Source: Pedococcus bigeumensis (lineage in GTDB: Bacteria > Actinomycetota > Actinomycetes > Actinomycetales > Dermatophilaceae). Taken from it: DNA of 64,000 bases. Numbering within the stretch: position 1 is the first letter of the stretch; every line of letters starts with the position of its first letter. Of the stretch, positions 1-8,923 are shown piece after piece. The position numbers and the translations under genes were made by a program. The stretch spans positions 310,001 to 374,000 of the forward strand of contig NZ_RCZM01000005.1 in NCBI RefSeq assembly GCF_006438965.1. The letters are read 5' to 3'. The notes under the pieces were generated by a model. That model had not been told where the DNA came from and did no database searches. It was given only the letters and a program-made list of their open reading frames with translations.

Positions 1-973
1 CGCGTTCGAGTGAGCGGCGGACCAGCCGACCGTGCAGCCGCCAGGCGGCCCGGATCTGGTCAGGGGTGCCCACGGGCAGGACGTTGGTCGAGCCGTCCGA
101 GAGGTGCACCCCGGTGCCCGCGGCGGCGACCTGCATCACCGCCTTCGCGTGGTCGGCGGCCGGGTGCTCCATCGACTGGTAGGCCGCGGCGATACCGCAC
201 GATGCCGAGTAGTCGTAGGTGCCATAGTGCAGGGACGTGCACCGACCGGCGGACGCGTGCACCATCCGGGCGACCAGGGCCGTGCCGTCGGGGCCACAGA
301 TGGCTTGGGGCGTCTCGACCTGGATCTCGAACCGGATCGCGCCGGCGTCCAGACCCACACCGGCCTCGACCTGCTCGCACGCGAGCACCATCGCCTCGAC
401 CTGCTCGACCGACGTCACCTTGGGGAAGGTCACCACGAACCCGTCCGGCAGTCGACCGTCCCGGGTCACCGCGGCGACGAACCGCGCGAACGTACGTAGC
501 CCGCGCTGCCGGGTCGGCGCCTCGAAGCTCTTGAACCGGATGCCCGAGAAGGCCGTGCCGCGACCGCTGTCGATCGCCCGCAGCAGGGACTCGGCGGCCG
601 CGTCCACCGCGGCATCCTCCTCGTCGTCGCCGCGAGTGCCGTAGCCGTCCTCGAAGTCGATCCGCAGGTCCTCGATCGGCTCGCGCTCCAGCTTGTCGCG
701 CAGCCGGCCGTCGAGGTCCACCGCGAGGTCGGGTCGCAGCCCGAAGGCATCGGCGAGGTCGGTGACGCCGCGACCGTGGTTGGCGAGGACGGCGAGCGCC
801 TCGGCCCGCCATCGGGGGACGAGGTCGGAGTCGTAGCGGTCCGCCGGTACGTAGACGGTGTGCACCGGTTGCCGGATCGCGCGCTCGCCGGGGAACTGCC
901 GCGCCAGCGCCGCATCGGCGTCGCGGAGCCGCTCGTCGAGGCTGGCGCTCAGGGCGTTCAGGTCCACAGTCAT
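1..973 (-). CDS. DUF6986-type aldolase/citrate-lyase-like protein, cut by window edge
   Basis: The first 324 codons are visible; the C-terminus lies beyond the left edge. The protein resembles the HpcH/HpaI aldolase and citrate lyase beta superfamily (TIM barrel, metal-dependent C-C lyases). Visible signatures are LRIDFEDGYG followed by an acidic stretch, FPKVTS, and FEIQVETPQAI, which carries the usual active-site glutamate. The ATG overlaps the malic enzyme stop in an ATGA, so the two genes are probably co-translated. Linkage to malic enzyme suggests a C4 or C2 acid (malate/glyoxylate) substrate, but that is inference. Family assignment is fairly secure; the substrate is unknown. Confidence 0.8.
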   Translation of the reverse strand, partial: MTVDLNALSASLDERLRDADAALARQFPGERAIRQPVHTVYVPADRYDSDLVPRWRAEALAVLANHGRGVTDLADAFGLRPDLAVDLDGRLRDKLEREPIEDLRIDFEDGYGTRGDDEEDAAVDAAAESLLRAIDSGRGTAFSGIRFKSFEAPTRQRGLRTFARFVAAVTRDGRLPDGFVVTFPKVTSVEQVEAMVLACEQVEAGVGLDAGAIRFEIQVETPQAICGPDGTALVARMVHASAGRCTSLHYGTYDYSASCGIAAAYQSMEHPAADHAKAVMQVAAAGTGVHLSDGSTNVLPVGTPDQIRAAWRLHGRLVRRSLER

Positions 974-2415
974 CGGGCGGGGGCCTCCGTCGTGGTGGTG
1001 TGGGTCTGCTGGGTGGTGGTGGGGGTATGCCGGGTGGTACCGGCCGCCTTGCGCACCGCGGCGGCAACCGCCGGGGCGACATCAGGGTCGAAGACGCTGG
1101 GCACGATGTAGCTAGCGTTGAGCTCGTCAGCGTGGACGCAGTCGGCGATGGCGGTCGCTGCGGCGATCATCATCTCGTCGGTGATGTCGCTGGCGCCTGC
1201 ATCGAGCAGCCCTCGGAAGAAGCCGGGGAAGGCCAGCACGTTGTTGATCTGGTTGGCGTAGTCAGAGCGCCCCGTCGCGACGACCGCCGCGTGCCGGCTC
1301 GCGGCCACCGGGTCCACCTCGGGGTCGGGGTTGGCGAGTGCGAAGACCACAGCGCGGTCGGCCATAGAGGCGATGTCGTCGCCGTCGAGCAGGTTCGGCG
1401 CCGAGACGCCGACAAAGATGTCCGCACCCTTGAGCACCTCCTTCAGCGTCCCCTGCGCGCCAGAGGGGTTGGTGTTCTTGGCGATCCAGCCGCGGAACTC
1501 GTCGCTCGGGGTGACCGACGGGTCGAGGGCGCCGTGCCGGTCGCAGCCGATGATGTCGGTTGCGCCTTCGGCGGCCAGCAACCGGACGATCGCGTGTCCT
1601 GCTGCGCCCACTCCCGAGACGACGATGCGCACGTCCTCGAGCCTCTTGTCCACGACCCGCAACGCGTTGGTGAGGGCGGCGAGCACGACGATCGCGGTGC
1701 CGTGCTGGTCGTCGTGGAAGACGGGGATGTCGAGCTCGTCGCGCAGCCGCCGCTCGATCTCGAAGCAGCGCGGGGCCGAGATGTCCTCGAGGTTGACGCC
1801 GCCGTAGACCGGGGCGAGCGCCTTGACGATCATGATGATCTGCTCGACGTCCTGGGTGTCGAGGCAGACCGGCCAGGCGTCGACGCCGGCGAACTGCTTG
1901 AACAGCGCGGCCTTGCCCTCCATCACCGGCAGCGCCGCCGCCGGCCCGATGTTGCCGAGGCCGAGTACTGCCGAGCCGTCGGTGACGACGGCGACGGTGT
2001 TGCGCTTGATGGTCAGCCGGCGTGCGTCGTCGGGGTTCTCGGCGATCGCGAGACAGACCCGCGCGACGCCGGGGGTGTAGGCGCGGGACAGGTCGTCGCG
2101 GTGCTTGAGCGGGACCTTGGGCACCACCTCGAGCTTGCCGCCGAGGTGCAGGAGGAAGGTGCGGTCGCTGACCTTGCGGACCGTCACGCCGGGAACGGCG
2201 GCGATCTCGGCGGTGATCCGATCGGCATGATCGGAGTCCGAGGCGTTGCAGGTGACGTCGACGACGATGTGGTCGCTGCGGGACTCGACCACGTCGAGCG
2301 CGGTGAGGGCGCCGCCGGCTGAGGCGACCGCGGCCGCAAGGACGCCGGTCGTGTCGATGGCGGCGGGCGCCTCGGCGCGGACGGTGATGGAGTACCCGGG
2401 GCTCGGTGCCGACAT
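970..2415 (-). CDS. NAD(P)-dependent malic enzyme with N-terminal ACT-like domain
   Basis: Oxidatively decarboxylates malate to pyruvate. Residues about 8-75 form an ACT-like regulatory domain (YSITVRAEAP...). The malic domain follows, with the catalytic-Tyr segment SRAYTPGVARV, the VVTDGSAVLGLGNIGP loop, the Lys in GKAALFKQF, and the metal site FHDDQHGTA. The Rossmann domain has GVGAAGHAIVRLL. The C-terminal 20 residues are Thr-rich and look dispensable. I chose the internal ATG because GAAGGGA lies 8 nt upstream of it; an in-frame ATG 33 bases further up (2448) lacks a ribosome-binding site. It is first in a two-gene unit with the aldolase-like gene. About 480 residues suits the short bacterial class. 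Confidence 0.93.
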   Translation of the reverse strand: MSAPSPGYSITVRAEAPAAIDTTGVLAAAVASAGGALTALDVVESRSDHIVVDVTCNASDSDHADRITAEIAAVPGVTVRKVSDRTFLLHLGGKLEVVPKVPLKHRDDLSRAYTPGVARVCLAIAENPDDARRLTIKRNTVAVVTDGSAVLGLGNIGPAAALPVMEGKAALFKQFAGVDAWPVCLDTQDVEQIIMIVKALAPVYGGVNLEDISAPRCFEIERRLRDELDIPVFHDDQHGTAIVVLAALTNALRVVDKRLEDVRIVVSGVGAAGHAIVRLLAAEGATDIIGCDRHGALDPSVTPSDEFRGWIAKNTNPSGAQGTLKEVLKGADIFVGVSAPNLLDGDDIASMADRAVVFALANPDPEVDPVAASRHAAVVATGRSDYANQINNVLAFPGFFRGLLDAGASDITDEMMIAAATAIADCVHADELNASYIVPSVFDPDVAPAVAAAVRKAAGTTRHTPTTTQQTHTTTTEAPAR

Positions 2416-2449
2416 GTCCGGCTTCCCTTCGCTACTATTTCGCATCATG

Positions 2450-2461
2450 GAAGTTTACTTC
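2450..2461. promoter_or_regulatory. Candidate operator GAAGT-TT-ACTTC upstream of malic enzyme
   Basis: A 12-bp interrupted palindrome (5-bp arms, TT centre) lies 35 bp upstream of the malic enzyme start, in the 118-bp divergent gap shared with the FMN reductase gene. Position and symmetry suit a repressor site of the GntR or IclR type. No regulator gene is adjacent and no clear -10/-35 pair was found. Confidence 0.3.
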
Positions 2462-2533
2462 TGATTTGCGGAAGACTACCGAGCGGCGGGCAACCTGACA
2501 AGAGAACGCCCAATCCCTGAAAGACTGCGCCGC

Positions 2534-3061
2534 ATGCCTCGCCTGTCCCTGATCATCGCCAGCACCCGACCCCAGCGGATCGGCCACCAGGTCGCACAGT
2601 GGGTGCTGGACGCCGTGCCGGCCGGCTTCACGGTCACCGTCCACGACCTGCGCGAGATCGCGCTGCCGTTCCTCGACGAGCCCGGCCAGCCCGCCGACGG
2701 CAACTACGCCCACGAGCACACCCGCCGCTGGTCGGCCGCCATCCAGGCCACCGACGCGCTGGTCCTGGTCATGCCCGAGTACAACCGCGGCTACAACGCC
2801 TCGCTCAAGAACGCCATCGACTACCTCTACGCCGAGTGGGAGGGCCTGCCGGTCGGCTGCGTCGGCTATGGCTGGCACGGTGCGAGCTATGCCAAGTCGG
2901 CGCTGCGCCAGACCCTCGAGCGGGTCAAGATGACGGTCGTGGACGGACCCGGGCTGGAGTTCGGGAAGACCCTGACCCAGGAGGGCGAGGTCAGCGCGAG
3001 CGCGACCGACGACGCCGCCCTCGCCACGATGTTCGCCGAGCTGCTGGCCAAGGCTCGATAG
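2534..3061 (+). CDS. NADPH-dependent FMN reductase (flavodoxin-like fold)
   Basis: A 175-residue flavodoxin-fold reductase of the SsuE/ChrR/YieF group, which uses NAD(P)H to reduce FMN, quinones or oxyanions. The first strand and phosphate loop read [14 protein letters not shown]. The family motif [19 protein letters not shown] at about residues 79-97 binds the flavin and forms the dimer contact. The [16 protein letters not shown] segment matches the G-GG-G region. Soluble, with no signal peptide. It is transcribed away from malic enzyme and has 79 bp before nhaA, so it may be monocistronic. The physiological substrate cannot be told. Confidence 0.9.
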   Translation: MPRLSLIIASTRPQRIGHQVAQWVLDAVPAGFTVTVHDLREIALPFLDEPGQPADGNYAHEHTRRWSAAIQATDALVLVMPEYNRGYNASLKNAIDYLYAEWEGLPVGCVGYGWHGASYAKSALRQTLERVKMTVVDGPGLEFGKTLTQEGEVSASATDDAALATMFAELLAKAR

Positions 3062-3140
3062 ACTTCGTCCCGGTGAGCCGGGAAGTCTGGTCGGCGGCGT
3101 CTGTGGACGTCTTGAGACGACGTCGACCCCGAAGGGCCCC

Positions 3141-4481
3141 ATGAGCCTGAACCCGCTACGGCCCCGCCTCTTCGCCCGCACCACCTGGCAGGAGGCGCAG
3201 TACGTCGCCGGCGCCCTGCGCACCGAGACGGTCGGTGGCGCCCTGCTGCTCGCGGCGGCCGTGGCGGCGCTGGTGTGGGCGAACTCCCCCTGGTTCGACG
3301 CCTACTCCTCGCTTCGGGACTGGCAGGTGGGGCCGCACGCGCTGCACCTCGACCTCACGCTCGGGCAGTGGGCGGCAGACGGACTCCTCGCACTCTTCTT
3401 CTTCGTGGCCGGCCTGGAGCTGAAGCGCGAGTTCCTCGTCGGGGAGCTCCGGACGCCCGCCAAGGCGGCCCTCCCGGTCGCCGCGGCACTGTGCGGGGTC
3501 GCCCTCCCCGCCCTCGGGTATGCCGTGACCGTCACCCTTCTCGGCGCGGACGGTGATGCGCTGCGGGGCTGGGCGATCCCGACGGCGACCGACATCGCGT
3601 TCGCCCTCGCGGTGCTCGCCGTCATCGGGACCCACCTGCCCTCGGCGCTGCGCAGCTTCCTGCTGACCCTGGCTGTCGTCGACGACCTCGTGGCGATCAC
3701 GATCATCGCGATCTTCTACACCAAAAGCCTCGACCTCGCCCTGCTCGGGCTGGCGCTGCTCCCCCTCGCCGTCTTCGCCTGGCTGGTGCAGCGACGCATC
3801 GCCCGGTGGTGGCTCCTCCTGCCACTGGCCGCCCTGACCTGGGGACTGGTCCATGCCTCGGGGATCCACGCCACCGTCGCCGGCGTGCTGCTCGGGCTGG
3901 TGGTGCCGGTCAAGCCGCGCGCACGGGTGCCTCGCGTGAGCACCCTCGATGCGGATGTCGATGTGGCGCAACGCTTCGAGCACCGGCTGCGCCCCCTGTC
4001 GGCTGGGCTCGCCGTCCCGGTGTTCGCGTTCTTCGCGGCCGGGGTGCGCGTCGTGGGAGGTGGCTTCGGCGACAGCATCACCGACGCAGCCGCCCTCGCG
4101 GTGATGCTCGGTCTCGTCCTCGGGAAGCTGGTGGGCGTGTTCGGTGGCACCTGGGTCTTCGCCCGGTTCACCAGGGCCGAGCTGGATGACGACCTCGCCT
4201 GGTGGGACGTCGTGGGACTGTCCCTGCTTGCCGGGATCGGGTTCACCGTCTCGCTGCTCGTCGGCGAGCTGGCGTTCGGAGCAGGCAGTCCGCGCGATGA
4301 GCACGTCAAGCTCGCGGTGCTGCTCGGCTCCCTCGCCGCGGCCGCCCTGGCGACGGTCGTGCTGCGGACCCGAAACCGCGTCTACCGTCGGCTCGCCGAG
4401 CTCGAGACCCGCGACGATGACGGCAACGGGATCCCGGACTGCTTCGAGGTCTCGGATGTGGGGCCAGAGGGACGCCATTAG
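3141..4481 (+). CDS. nhaA: Na+/H+ antiporter NhaA
   Basis: Inner-membrane antiporter exchanging two H+ for one Na+, important at high sodium or alkaline pH. About twelve hydrophobic segments are visible. Hallmarks are [36 protein letters not shown] and [19 protein letters not shown], with the transport Asp pair in [20 protein letters not shown] and [15 protein letters not shown] complete the core. At 446 residues it is longer than E. coli NhaA (388), partly because of a hydrophilic C-terminal tail after residue ~415. That tail contains DDDGNGIPD, an unusual calcium-loop-like motif. Monocistronic by spacing. Confidence 0.96.
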   Translation: MSLNPLRPRLFARTTWQEAQYVAGALRTETVGGALLLAAAVAALVWANSPWFDAYSSLRDWQVGPHALHLDLTLGQWAADGLLALFFFVAGLELKREFLVGELRTPAKAALPVAAALCGVALPALGYAVTVTLLGADGDALRGWAIPTATDIAFALAVLAVIGTHLPSALRSFLLTLAVVDDLVAITIIAIFYTKSLDLALLGLALLPLAVFAWLVQRRIARWWLLLPLAALTWGLVHASGIHATVAGVLLGLVVPVKPRARVPRVSTLDADVDVAQRFEHRLRPLSAGLAVPVFAFFAAGVRVVGGGFGDSITDAAALAVMLGLVLGKLVGVFGGTWVFARFTRAELDDDLAWWDVVGLSLLAGIGFTVSLLVGELAFGAGSPRDEHVKLAVLLGSLAAAALATVVLRTRNRVYRRLAELETRDDDGNGIPDCFEVSDVGPEGRH

Positions 4482-4530
4482 GGTTGGGGGGCCGGCACAC
4501 CGGACATTCAGGAAGCAAAGGTGAACGCGC

Positions 4531-4950
4531 ATGGCCACCCAGCACGCGAACGACCAGACGAGCAGCCAGCCGAGCCCCGAGCGAACCATCGGCCAGCTCG
4601 TCGCGGACGCCACCCATGACGTCTCGACGATCGTCCGCAGCGAGATCGCGCTGGCCAAGGCCGAGATCGCCGCCGACGCCAAGAAGGCCGGTGCCGGTGC
4701 GGGGATGTTCGCCGCCGCAGCCTTCGTCGCCCTCCTCGGCCTGATCTTCCTGTTCCACACGATCGTCGCGGTGCTCGACATCTGGCTGCCCGAGTGGGCC
4801 GGCTACCTCATCACGACCGGTCTGCTGTTCCTCGTCGCCGCGATCCTGGCGCTCCTCGGTCGCAACAGCATGAAGGGCATGAAGGGCAAACCAGAGCGCA
4901 CCATCAAGAACGCCCAGGAGACCCTGAGCGCGCTCAAGTCCGACTCCTGA
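4531..4950 (+). CDS. Actinobacterial holin-X family membrane protein (phage-holin superfamily III)
   Basis: A 139-residue protein with an amphipathic charged N-terminal half (residues ~20-55, EIALAKAEIAADAKK) and two transmembrane segments (about 58-82 and 92-112). The basic tail ends in KGMKGKPERTIKNAQETL. This layout is typical of the actinobacterial holin-X family, chromosomal membrane proteins of unknown role that need not be lytic. It occupies the place of Rv3669 in the conserved block, directly before the EphE-like hydrolase. Confidence 0.8.
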   Translation: MATQHANDQTSSQPSPERTIGQLVADATHDVSTIVRSEIALAKAEIAADAKKAGAGAGMFAAAAFVALLGLIFLFHTIVAVLDIWLPEWAGYLITTGLLFLVAAILALLGRNSMKGMKGKPERTIKNAQETLSALKSDS

Positions 4951-4981
4951 CCCTCACCGGTCCCGGCCGACCCGCCACCCA

Positions 4982-5017
4982 GCGCTCCCCCAGATACCCG
5001 GCGCTCCCCCGACACCC
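4982..5017. repeat. Two short direct repeats GCGCTCCCCC
   Basis: GCGCTCCCCC occurs twice with a 19-bp period in the 88-bp gap before the alpha/beta hydrolase, each copy followed by a GA(T/C)ACCC-type tail. No function is evident; it may be a local duplication. Confidence 0.4.
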
Positions 5018-5038
5018 AGCCGAACGGCATACCAAGCC

Positions 5039-5950
5039 ATGAGTCTCGACGCTTCGATGGCCCTCATCGAGGGCCCGTGGGAGCACCGGTTCGTGGCTGC
5101 GAACGGTGCTCGCTTCCACGTGGCCGAGCAGGGTGAGGGGCCGGTTGTCCTGCTGCTGCACGGGTTCCCGCAGTTCTGGTGGGCCTGGCGGCACCAGATG
5201 CAGGCGCTCGCCGACGCCGGCTACCGCGCCTGTGCGATGGACCTGCGCGGCTACGGCGCCTCCGACAAACCGCCGCGCGGCTACGACACCCGCACCTCGG
5301 CCACCGACGTCGCCTCGGTGCTGCGCTCGCTCGGGGCCTCGCGCGCGGTCGTCGTCGGCCACGGCTGGGGCGGCTGGATCGCGTGGAGCATGCCAACCCT
5401 CCAGCCCACCGTGACCCGCGCCATCGGGTCCCTGTCGATGCCGCACCCGCTGGTCTTCCGCAAGGCCTCGTTCGCCAACCCCCGGCAGCTGAAGGCCAAC
5501 GCCTACCTCGGCGGGCTGCAACGGCCGTTCGTGCCGGAGCGGCAGATGACGATGCACGGCGGCTACGTCCAGCGGCTGCTACGCGAGTGGGCGTCGCCGG
5601 AGGGGATCTGGCCGTCGCCCGAGGAGGCCCGGATCTACTCGGACGCGATGGCGCTGCCGTTCGTGGCGCACTCCGCGGCGGAGTACTACCGCTGGGTGGT
5701 GCGCAGCCAGATCCGCCCCGACGGGTGGCGGTTCGCCGCGCGGATGCGGACCACCATCACGCTCCCAGTGCTCCAGCTGCACGGCGGTCATGACCGGGCG
5801 GTGCTGCCCGACACGTCCAGCGACTCGGCGGACTACGTCACCGGTCCGTTCGAGCGACACCTCGTGCCACGCGCCGGTCACTTCCTGCCCGAAGAGGCAC
5901 CCGACGTCGTGAACACCCACCTGCTCGGCTGGCTCGACACCCTCCCCTGA
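5039..5950 (+). CDS. Alpha/beta hydrolase, epoxide-hydrolase (EphE) type, nucleophile replaced
   Basis: A 303-residue alpha/beta-hydrolase fold. The oxyanion loop is LLLHGFPQFWWAW (res ~38-50), followed by the RGYGASDKPPRGYD motif. The nucleophile elbow reads VGHGWGGWIAW, whereas epoxide hydrolases have GHDWGG, so the catalytic Asp is Gly. The acid (GGHDRAVLP) and the histidine (RAGHFLPEE) are retained. Position next to marP matches mycobacterial ephE (Rv3670). With Gly at the elbow the classical covalent mechanism cannot run; it may be inactive, a binding protein, or use another chemistry. It faces marP tail-to-tail across a strong hairpin. Confidence 0.88.
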   Translation: MSLDASMALIEGPWEHRFVAANGARFHVAEQGEGPVVLLLHGFPQFWWAWRHQMQALADAGYRACAMDLRGYGASDKPPRGYDTRTSATDVASVLRSLGASRAVVVGHGWGGWIAWSMPTLQPTVTRAIGSLSMPHPLVFRKASFANPRQLKANAYLGGLQRPFVPERQMTMHGGYVQRLLREWASPEGIWPSPEEARIYSDAMALPFVAHSAAEYYRWVVRSQIRPDGWRFAARMRTTITLPVLQLHGGHDRAVLPDTSSDSADYVTGPFERHLVPRAGHFLPEEAPDVVNTHLLGWLDTLP

Positions 5951-5962
5951 CCACGCTCCTCC

Positions 5963-6032
5963 GACTTGTTGCTAAGGGATCGTCACCGAGGCGCCCATCA
6001 GGCGATCCGTGACCACCAGAAAGCAACAAGTC
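5963..6032. terminator. Bidirectional terminator between hydrolase and marP
   Basis: GACTTGTTGCT (5963-5973) pairs perfectly with AGCAACAAGTC (6022-6032). Inside it GGATCG (5977-5982) pairs with CGATCC (6003-6008). It lies between two convergent genes. Confidence 0.7.
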
Positions 6033-6084
6033 GCCGCGAGGTGGTGGGCGGAGCTTCCGGCGGGGACAGGCGAGCGGGGTCGGG

Positions 6085-7296
6085 TCAGCCGGCCACGCAG
6101 GCGCCGGTCTTGACCGGCGAGGACGCTGAGGACGCGGCATCGAGGACGGGGCGCGCCTCGTTCATGGTCAGGGCGTACCCGGTGCTGTCGTCGTCGAGGG
6201 ACTTGGCGAACACGACCCCGACGACCCGGCCGTCGCTCGACAGCAGCGGACCACCGGAGTTGCCCGGTCGGATCTGGGCGTAGAGCGAGTAGACCTCACG
6301 GCTGGTCCCCGGCTGGCCGTAGATGTCCGAGCCTCGCGCATCGACGACCTCACGGACCCGGCCGGCGTCGAGCCGGTAGGGCCCGTCGAGCGGGAAGCCG
6401 GCCACGACAGCACCGTCGCCGCGAGCCAGGTCAGGTCCCTGCCGCAGTGGATCGGCCGGGAGTCCGGGGACGGAGAGGACGGCCAGGTCGCGCTTGGCGT
6501 CGAAGATGACGACGCGGCCGGTGTAGGAGCGACCGGTGCCGTGGATGCGCAACGTGGCGGTCTCCATGCCGGCGACGACGTGGGCGTTGGTGACGACCCG
6601 CTCCCGGGCCACGACCCAGCCGCTGCCCTCTTGCCCGCGGTTGCAGGACGCCGCGACACCGGTGATCTTGATGATCGAGGCCGCTGCAGCACGCACGCCG
6701 GCGGTCTGGGCGACAGACGGGTCCGGCGGGGCGACCGGCGCGATCCGCTCGGTCTCGAGACCGTCGAACACCCGCGGGAAGCCCTCGCGGTCGAGCACCT
6801 CGCGGAACGACGCGAACAGCTTCGACGTGCTGGGGGGCACGACGTCGTCGATGGTGCGCAGCACCCGGGACTCACCGATCGCCTTGGCGATGGGAGCGGG
6901 GGCCCCGCCGCGCAGGGCACCGGCGATGAACCAGACGAGCACCGCGGCCGACAGCACGACGACCACCGCGCCGAAGGTGGCGTCGAACCACTGGGCCGGC
7001 TTGATCTTGAGCTTGGACCGCAGCGACCCGCCGACCGCAACGGCCACCGCCTGCCCGCTCGAGGCCAGGATGAACACACCGGCGATGAGCACGACCGACC
7101 GCAGCAGCGGTGAGGACTGCAGCTCGCTCCACTGTCCGATGGCCATCGGCAGCAACCACATGGCGAGCGCACCCCCGGTGAGGAAGCCGGCGAGGGACAG
7201 CACGCTGACCACCAGCCCCTGCCGGAACCCGGTGAAGGCATAGCTGATGAACAGCAGGATCAGCAGGTAGTCCAGGACGGTCAGTCCGAGGAACAT
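6085..7296 (-). CDS. marP: MarP-like membrane-anchored serine protease (CvpA + trypsin-like)
   Basis: Periplasmic serine protease needed in mycobacteria for acid and oxidative stress survival. Residues 1-150 are a CvpA/colicin-V-production membrane domain with four hydrophobic segments. A linker is followed by a chymotrypsin-fold domain with His in VTNAHVV, Asp in KRDLAVL and Ser in RPGNSGGPLL. One Cys before the catalytic domain (AASCNRG) and one at the extreme C-terminus (TGACVAG) match the stabilising disulfide described for MarP. Its start overlaps the Nudix stop in TGATG, so it is last in an nth-nudix-marP operon, the same order as in M. tuberculosis apart from a missing thioredoxin-like gene. 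Confidence 0.93.
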   Translation of the reverse strand: MFLGLTVLDYLLILLFISYAFTGFRQGLVVSVLSLAGFLTGGALAMWLLPMAIGQWSELQSSPLLRSVVLIAGVFILASSGQAVAVAVGGSLRSKLKIKPAQWFDATFGAVVVVLSAAVLVWFIAGALRGGAPAPIAKAIGESRVLRTIDDVVPPSTSKLFASFREVLDREGFPRVFDGLETERIAPVAPPDPSVAQTAGVRAAAASIIKITGVAASCNRGQEGSGWVVARERVVTNAHVVAGMETATLRIHGTGRSYTGRVVIFDAKRDLAVLSVPGLPADPLRQGPDLARGDGAVVAGFPLDGPYRLDAGRVREVVDARGSDIYGQPGTSREVYSLYAQIRPGNSGGPLLSSDGRVVGVVFAKSLDDDSTGYALTMNEARPVLDAASSASSPVKTGACVAG

Positions 7297-7991
7297 CAGG
7301 CTCGGCCTTCCGTCGCGGTCTTGGTCAGGGCGTCCTGCGAACCACCCGGTTGGTAGCGGACTGGCAGTGGACGCTCAACGCTACGGTCCCATGGAAGGGT
7401 CAAACCACCGAAATCGAGCACTGCCGACAGCAGTCCAGCGGTGAACCCCCACACGAACAAGCCATCGAACTCAAACCCGGGACCCCGGTAGCCACTGGGG
7501 TGCGAGACGGTGAACCTGGCCGCCGGGTCGAGCAGGTCGGGCAGCGGTGCGCGCACCGCGCGGTGCACCTCGGTCGGGTCGATGGCGTCCAAGGGGCCGG
7601 GCTCGCGCCACCAGCCCAGCACCGGGGTGACGACGAACTTGCGCGGGCTCAGGTAGATCTCGGGCAGCGTCCCCACCACGTCGATGGTGACCGGGTCGAT
7701 CCCCACTTCTTCCTGGGTCTCCCGCAGGGCCGCATCCGCGTCGGAGGCGTCCGCCTTCTCGCGCTTGCCTCCGGGGAAGGAGATGTCGCCGGGCTGGCTG
7801 CGCAGCGTGTGCGCCCGCTCCGTGAGCACGACGTCCTCGCCGCCACCGTCCGAGGACCCGAACAGGATCATCACGCTGGAGCGCCGCCCCCCGCCCCCTG
7901 GCGGTGGTGCGAACGTCTCGAAGTAGCCCCGGTCGGCAGCCGCGATCGCGTCGCGGGCACGGTCCAGCCAAGCCGGTCGGGCCACGGTCAC
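7296..7991 (-). CDS. Nudix hydrolase, CoA-pyrophosphatase type
   Basis: About 231 residues, cytosolic. The Nudix box is present as [25 protein letters not shown] (in pieces: GGKRE, then RETQEEVG), preceded by [10 protein letters not shown] as in the CoA pyrophosphatase (NudL/YeaB) family. These enzymes hydrolyse CoA or acyl-CoA to phosphopantetheine and 3',5'-ADP. I chose the GTG that overlaps the nth stop (GTGA); the reading frame stays open for 108 more codons upstream, but that stretch only shadows the nth C-terminus. Same location as Rv3672c. Confidence 0.9.
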   Translation of the reverse strand: MTVARPAWLDRARDAIAAADRGYFETFAPPPGGGGRRSSVMILFGSSDGGGEDVVLTERAHTLRSQPGDISFPGGKREKADASDADAALRETQEEVGIDPVTIDVVGTLPEIYLSPRKFVVTPVLGWWREPGPLDAIDPTEVHRAVRAPLPDLLDPAARFTVSHPSGYRGPGFEFDGLFVWGFTAGLLSAVLDFGGLTLPWDRSVERPLPVRYQPGGSQDALTKTATEGRA

Positions 7992-8878
7992 GACGCGGTT
8001 GCCCCGGTCGACGTGGGTATGCCGCGTGGCTGGGACGGCGCGCCGGCGGTGGCAGGTGGCACCGCGCCCTGACCCGCCGGAGCCGACGCACCAGCGGTCG
8101 GCGAGCCGGGAAGGACAGGCGTCGAGGCGGCATACGGGTTGGTCGCACCGGGCGCGAGCTCGAACTTGAGCAGCTTGTCGGCCTTGACCGGGTCGGTCTC
8201 GCCGATGCCGTAGGACGGGCAGAGGCGTGCGATCGGGCAGGCGCCGCAGGCGGGCTTCTTGGCGTGGCAGGTGCGCCGACCGTGGAAGATCAGGACGTGC
8301 GACAGCATCGTCCACTCCTTGCGCGGGATCAGCGCACCGACGGCGTGCTCGACCTTGACCGGGTCGTCCTCGGTCGTCCAGCCGAACCGGCGGACCAGCC
8401 GCCCGAAGTGGGTGTCGACGGTGATGCCGGGGATGCCGAACGCGTTGCCGAGCGCGACGTTGGCCGTCTTGCGGCCCACCCCCGGCAGCGTCACGAGGTC
8501 CTTCATCCGCGGCGGGACCTCGCCGTCGAACCGCTCGACGAGCTCGGCACCGAGTTTCATCACCGAGTTGGTCTTGGCGCGGAAGAACCCGGTCGGCTTG
8601 AGCAGCGTCTCCATCTCGTCGCGGTCGGCGCCGGCGAGCGCGGCGGCGTCGGGGTAGCGCGCGAAGAGCTGGGGCGTGACCTTGTTGACCATCACGTCGG
8701 TGGTCTGGGCCGACAGGACGGTCGCCACCAGGAGCTGCAAGGGGTTCTCGAAGTCGAGCTCGCAGTGGGCGTAGGGGTAGTGCTCGTGGAGCATCCGGTA
8801 CATCCGCCGGGCGCGCCTCGTGAGGGCAACGGACGACTCGTCACCAGCGGTGCGCGCGGGGGCTCCAGACACCACCAC
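7988..8878 (-). CDS. nth: Endonuclease III (DNA glycosylase/AP lyase)
   Basis: Base-excision repair enzyme that removes oxidised pyrimidines. The helix-hairpin-helix motif [14 protein letters not shown] (~res 128-141) contains the catalytic Lys, and [11 protein letters not shown] contains the catalytic Asp. The [4Fe-4S] ligands follow as [17 protein letters not shown] (Cys-x6-Cys-x2-Cys-x5-Cys). After about residue 235 there is a roughly 60-residue Pro/Ala/Thr-rich tail, not part of the usual ~215-residue enzyme. Three consecutive GTG codons open the gene, so the exact start is uncertain. It is divergent from crp across only 45 bp. Confidence 0.95.
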   Translation of the reverse strand: MVVSGAPARTAGDESSVALTRRARRMYRMLHEHYPYAHCELDFENPLQLLVATVLSAQTTDVMVNKVTPQLFARYPDAAALAGADRDEMETLLKPTGFFRAKTNSVMKLGAELVERFDGEVPPRMKDLVTLPGVGRKTANVALGNAFGIPGITVDTHFGRLVRRFGWTTEDDPVKVEHAVGALIPRKEWTMLSHVLIFHGRRTCHAKKPACGACPIARLCPSYGIGETDPVKADKLLKFELAPGATNPYAASTPVLPGSPTAGASAPAGQGAVPPATAGAPSQPRGIPTSTGATAS

Positions 8879-8908
8879 AGACTACGGGGCGACCCGGACA
8901 TCCGGCGT

Positions 8909-8921
8909 GGCACACTGTGCC
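8909..8921. promoter_or_regulatory. Perfect palindrome GGCACA-C-TGTGCC before crp
   Basis: A 13-bp perfect inverted repeat ends 2 bp before the crp GTG, in the 45-bp gap shared with nth. The half-site order (CACA...TGTG) is the reverse of the canonical TGTGA-N6-TCACA Crp site, so autoregulation is only one possibility; it could also act as an RNA hairpin at the start of the message. Confidence 0.35.
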
Positions 8922-8923
8922 CC

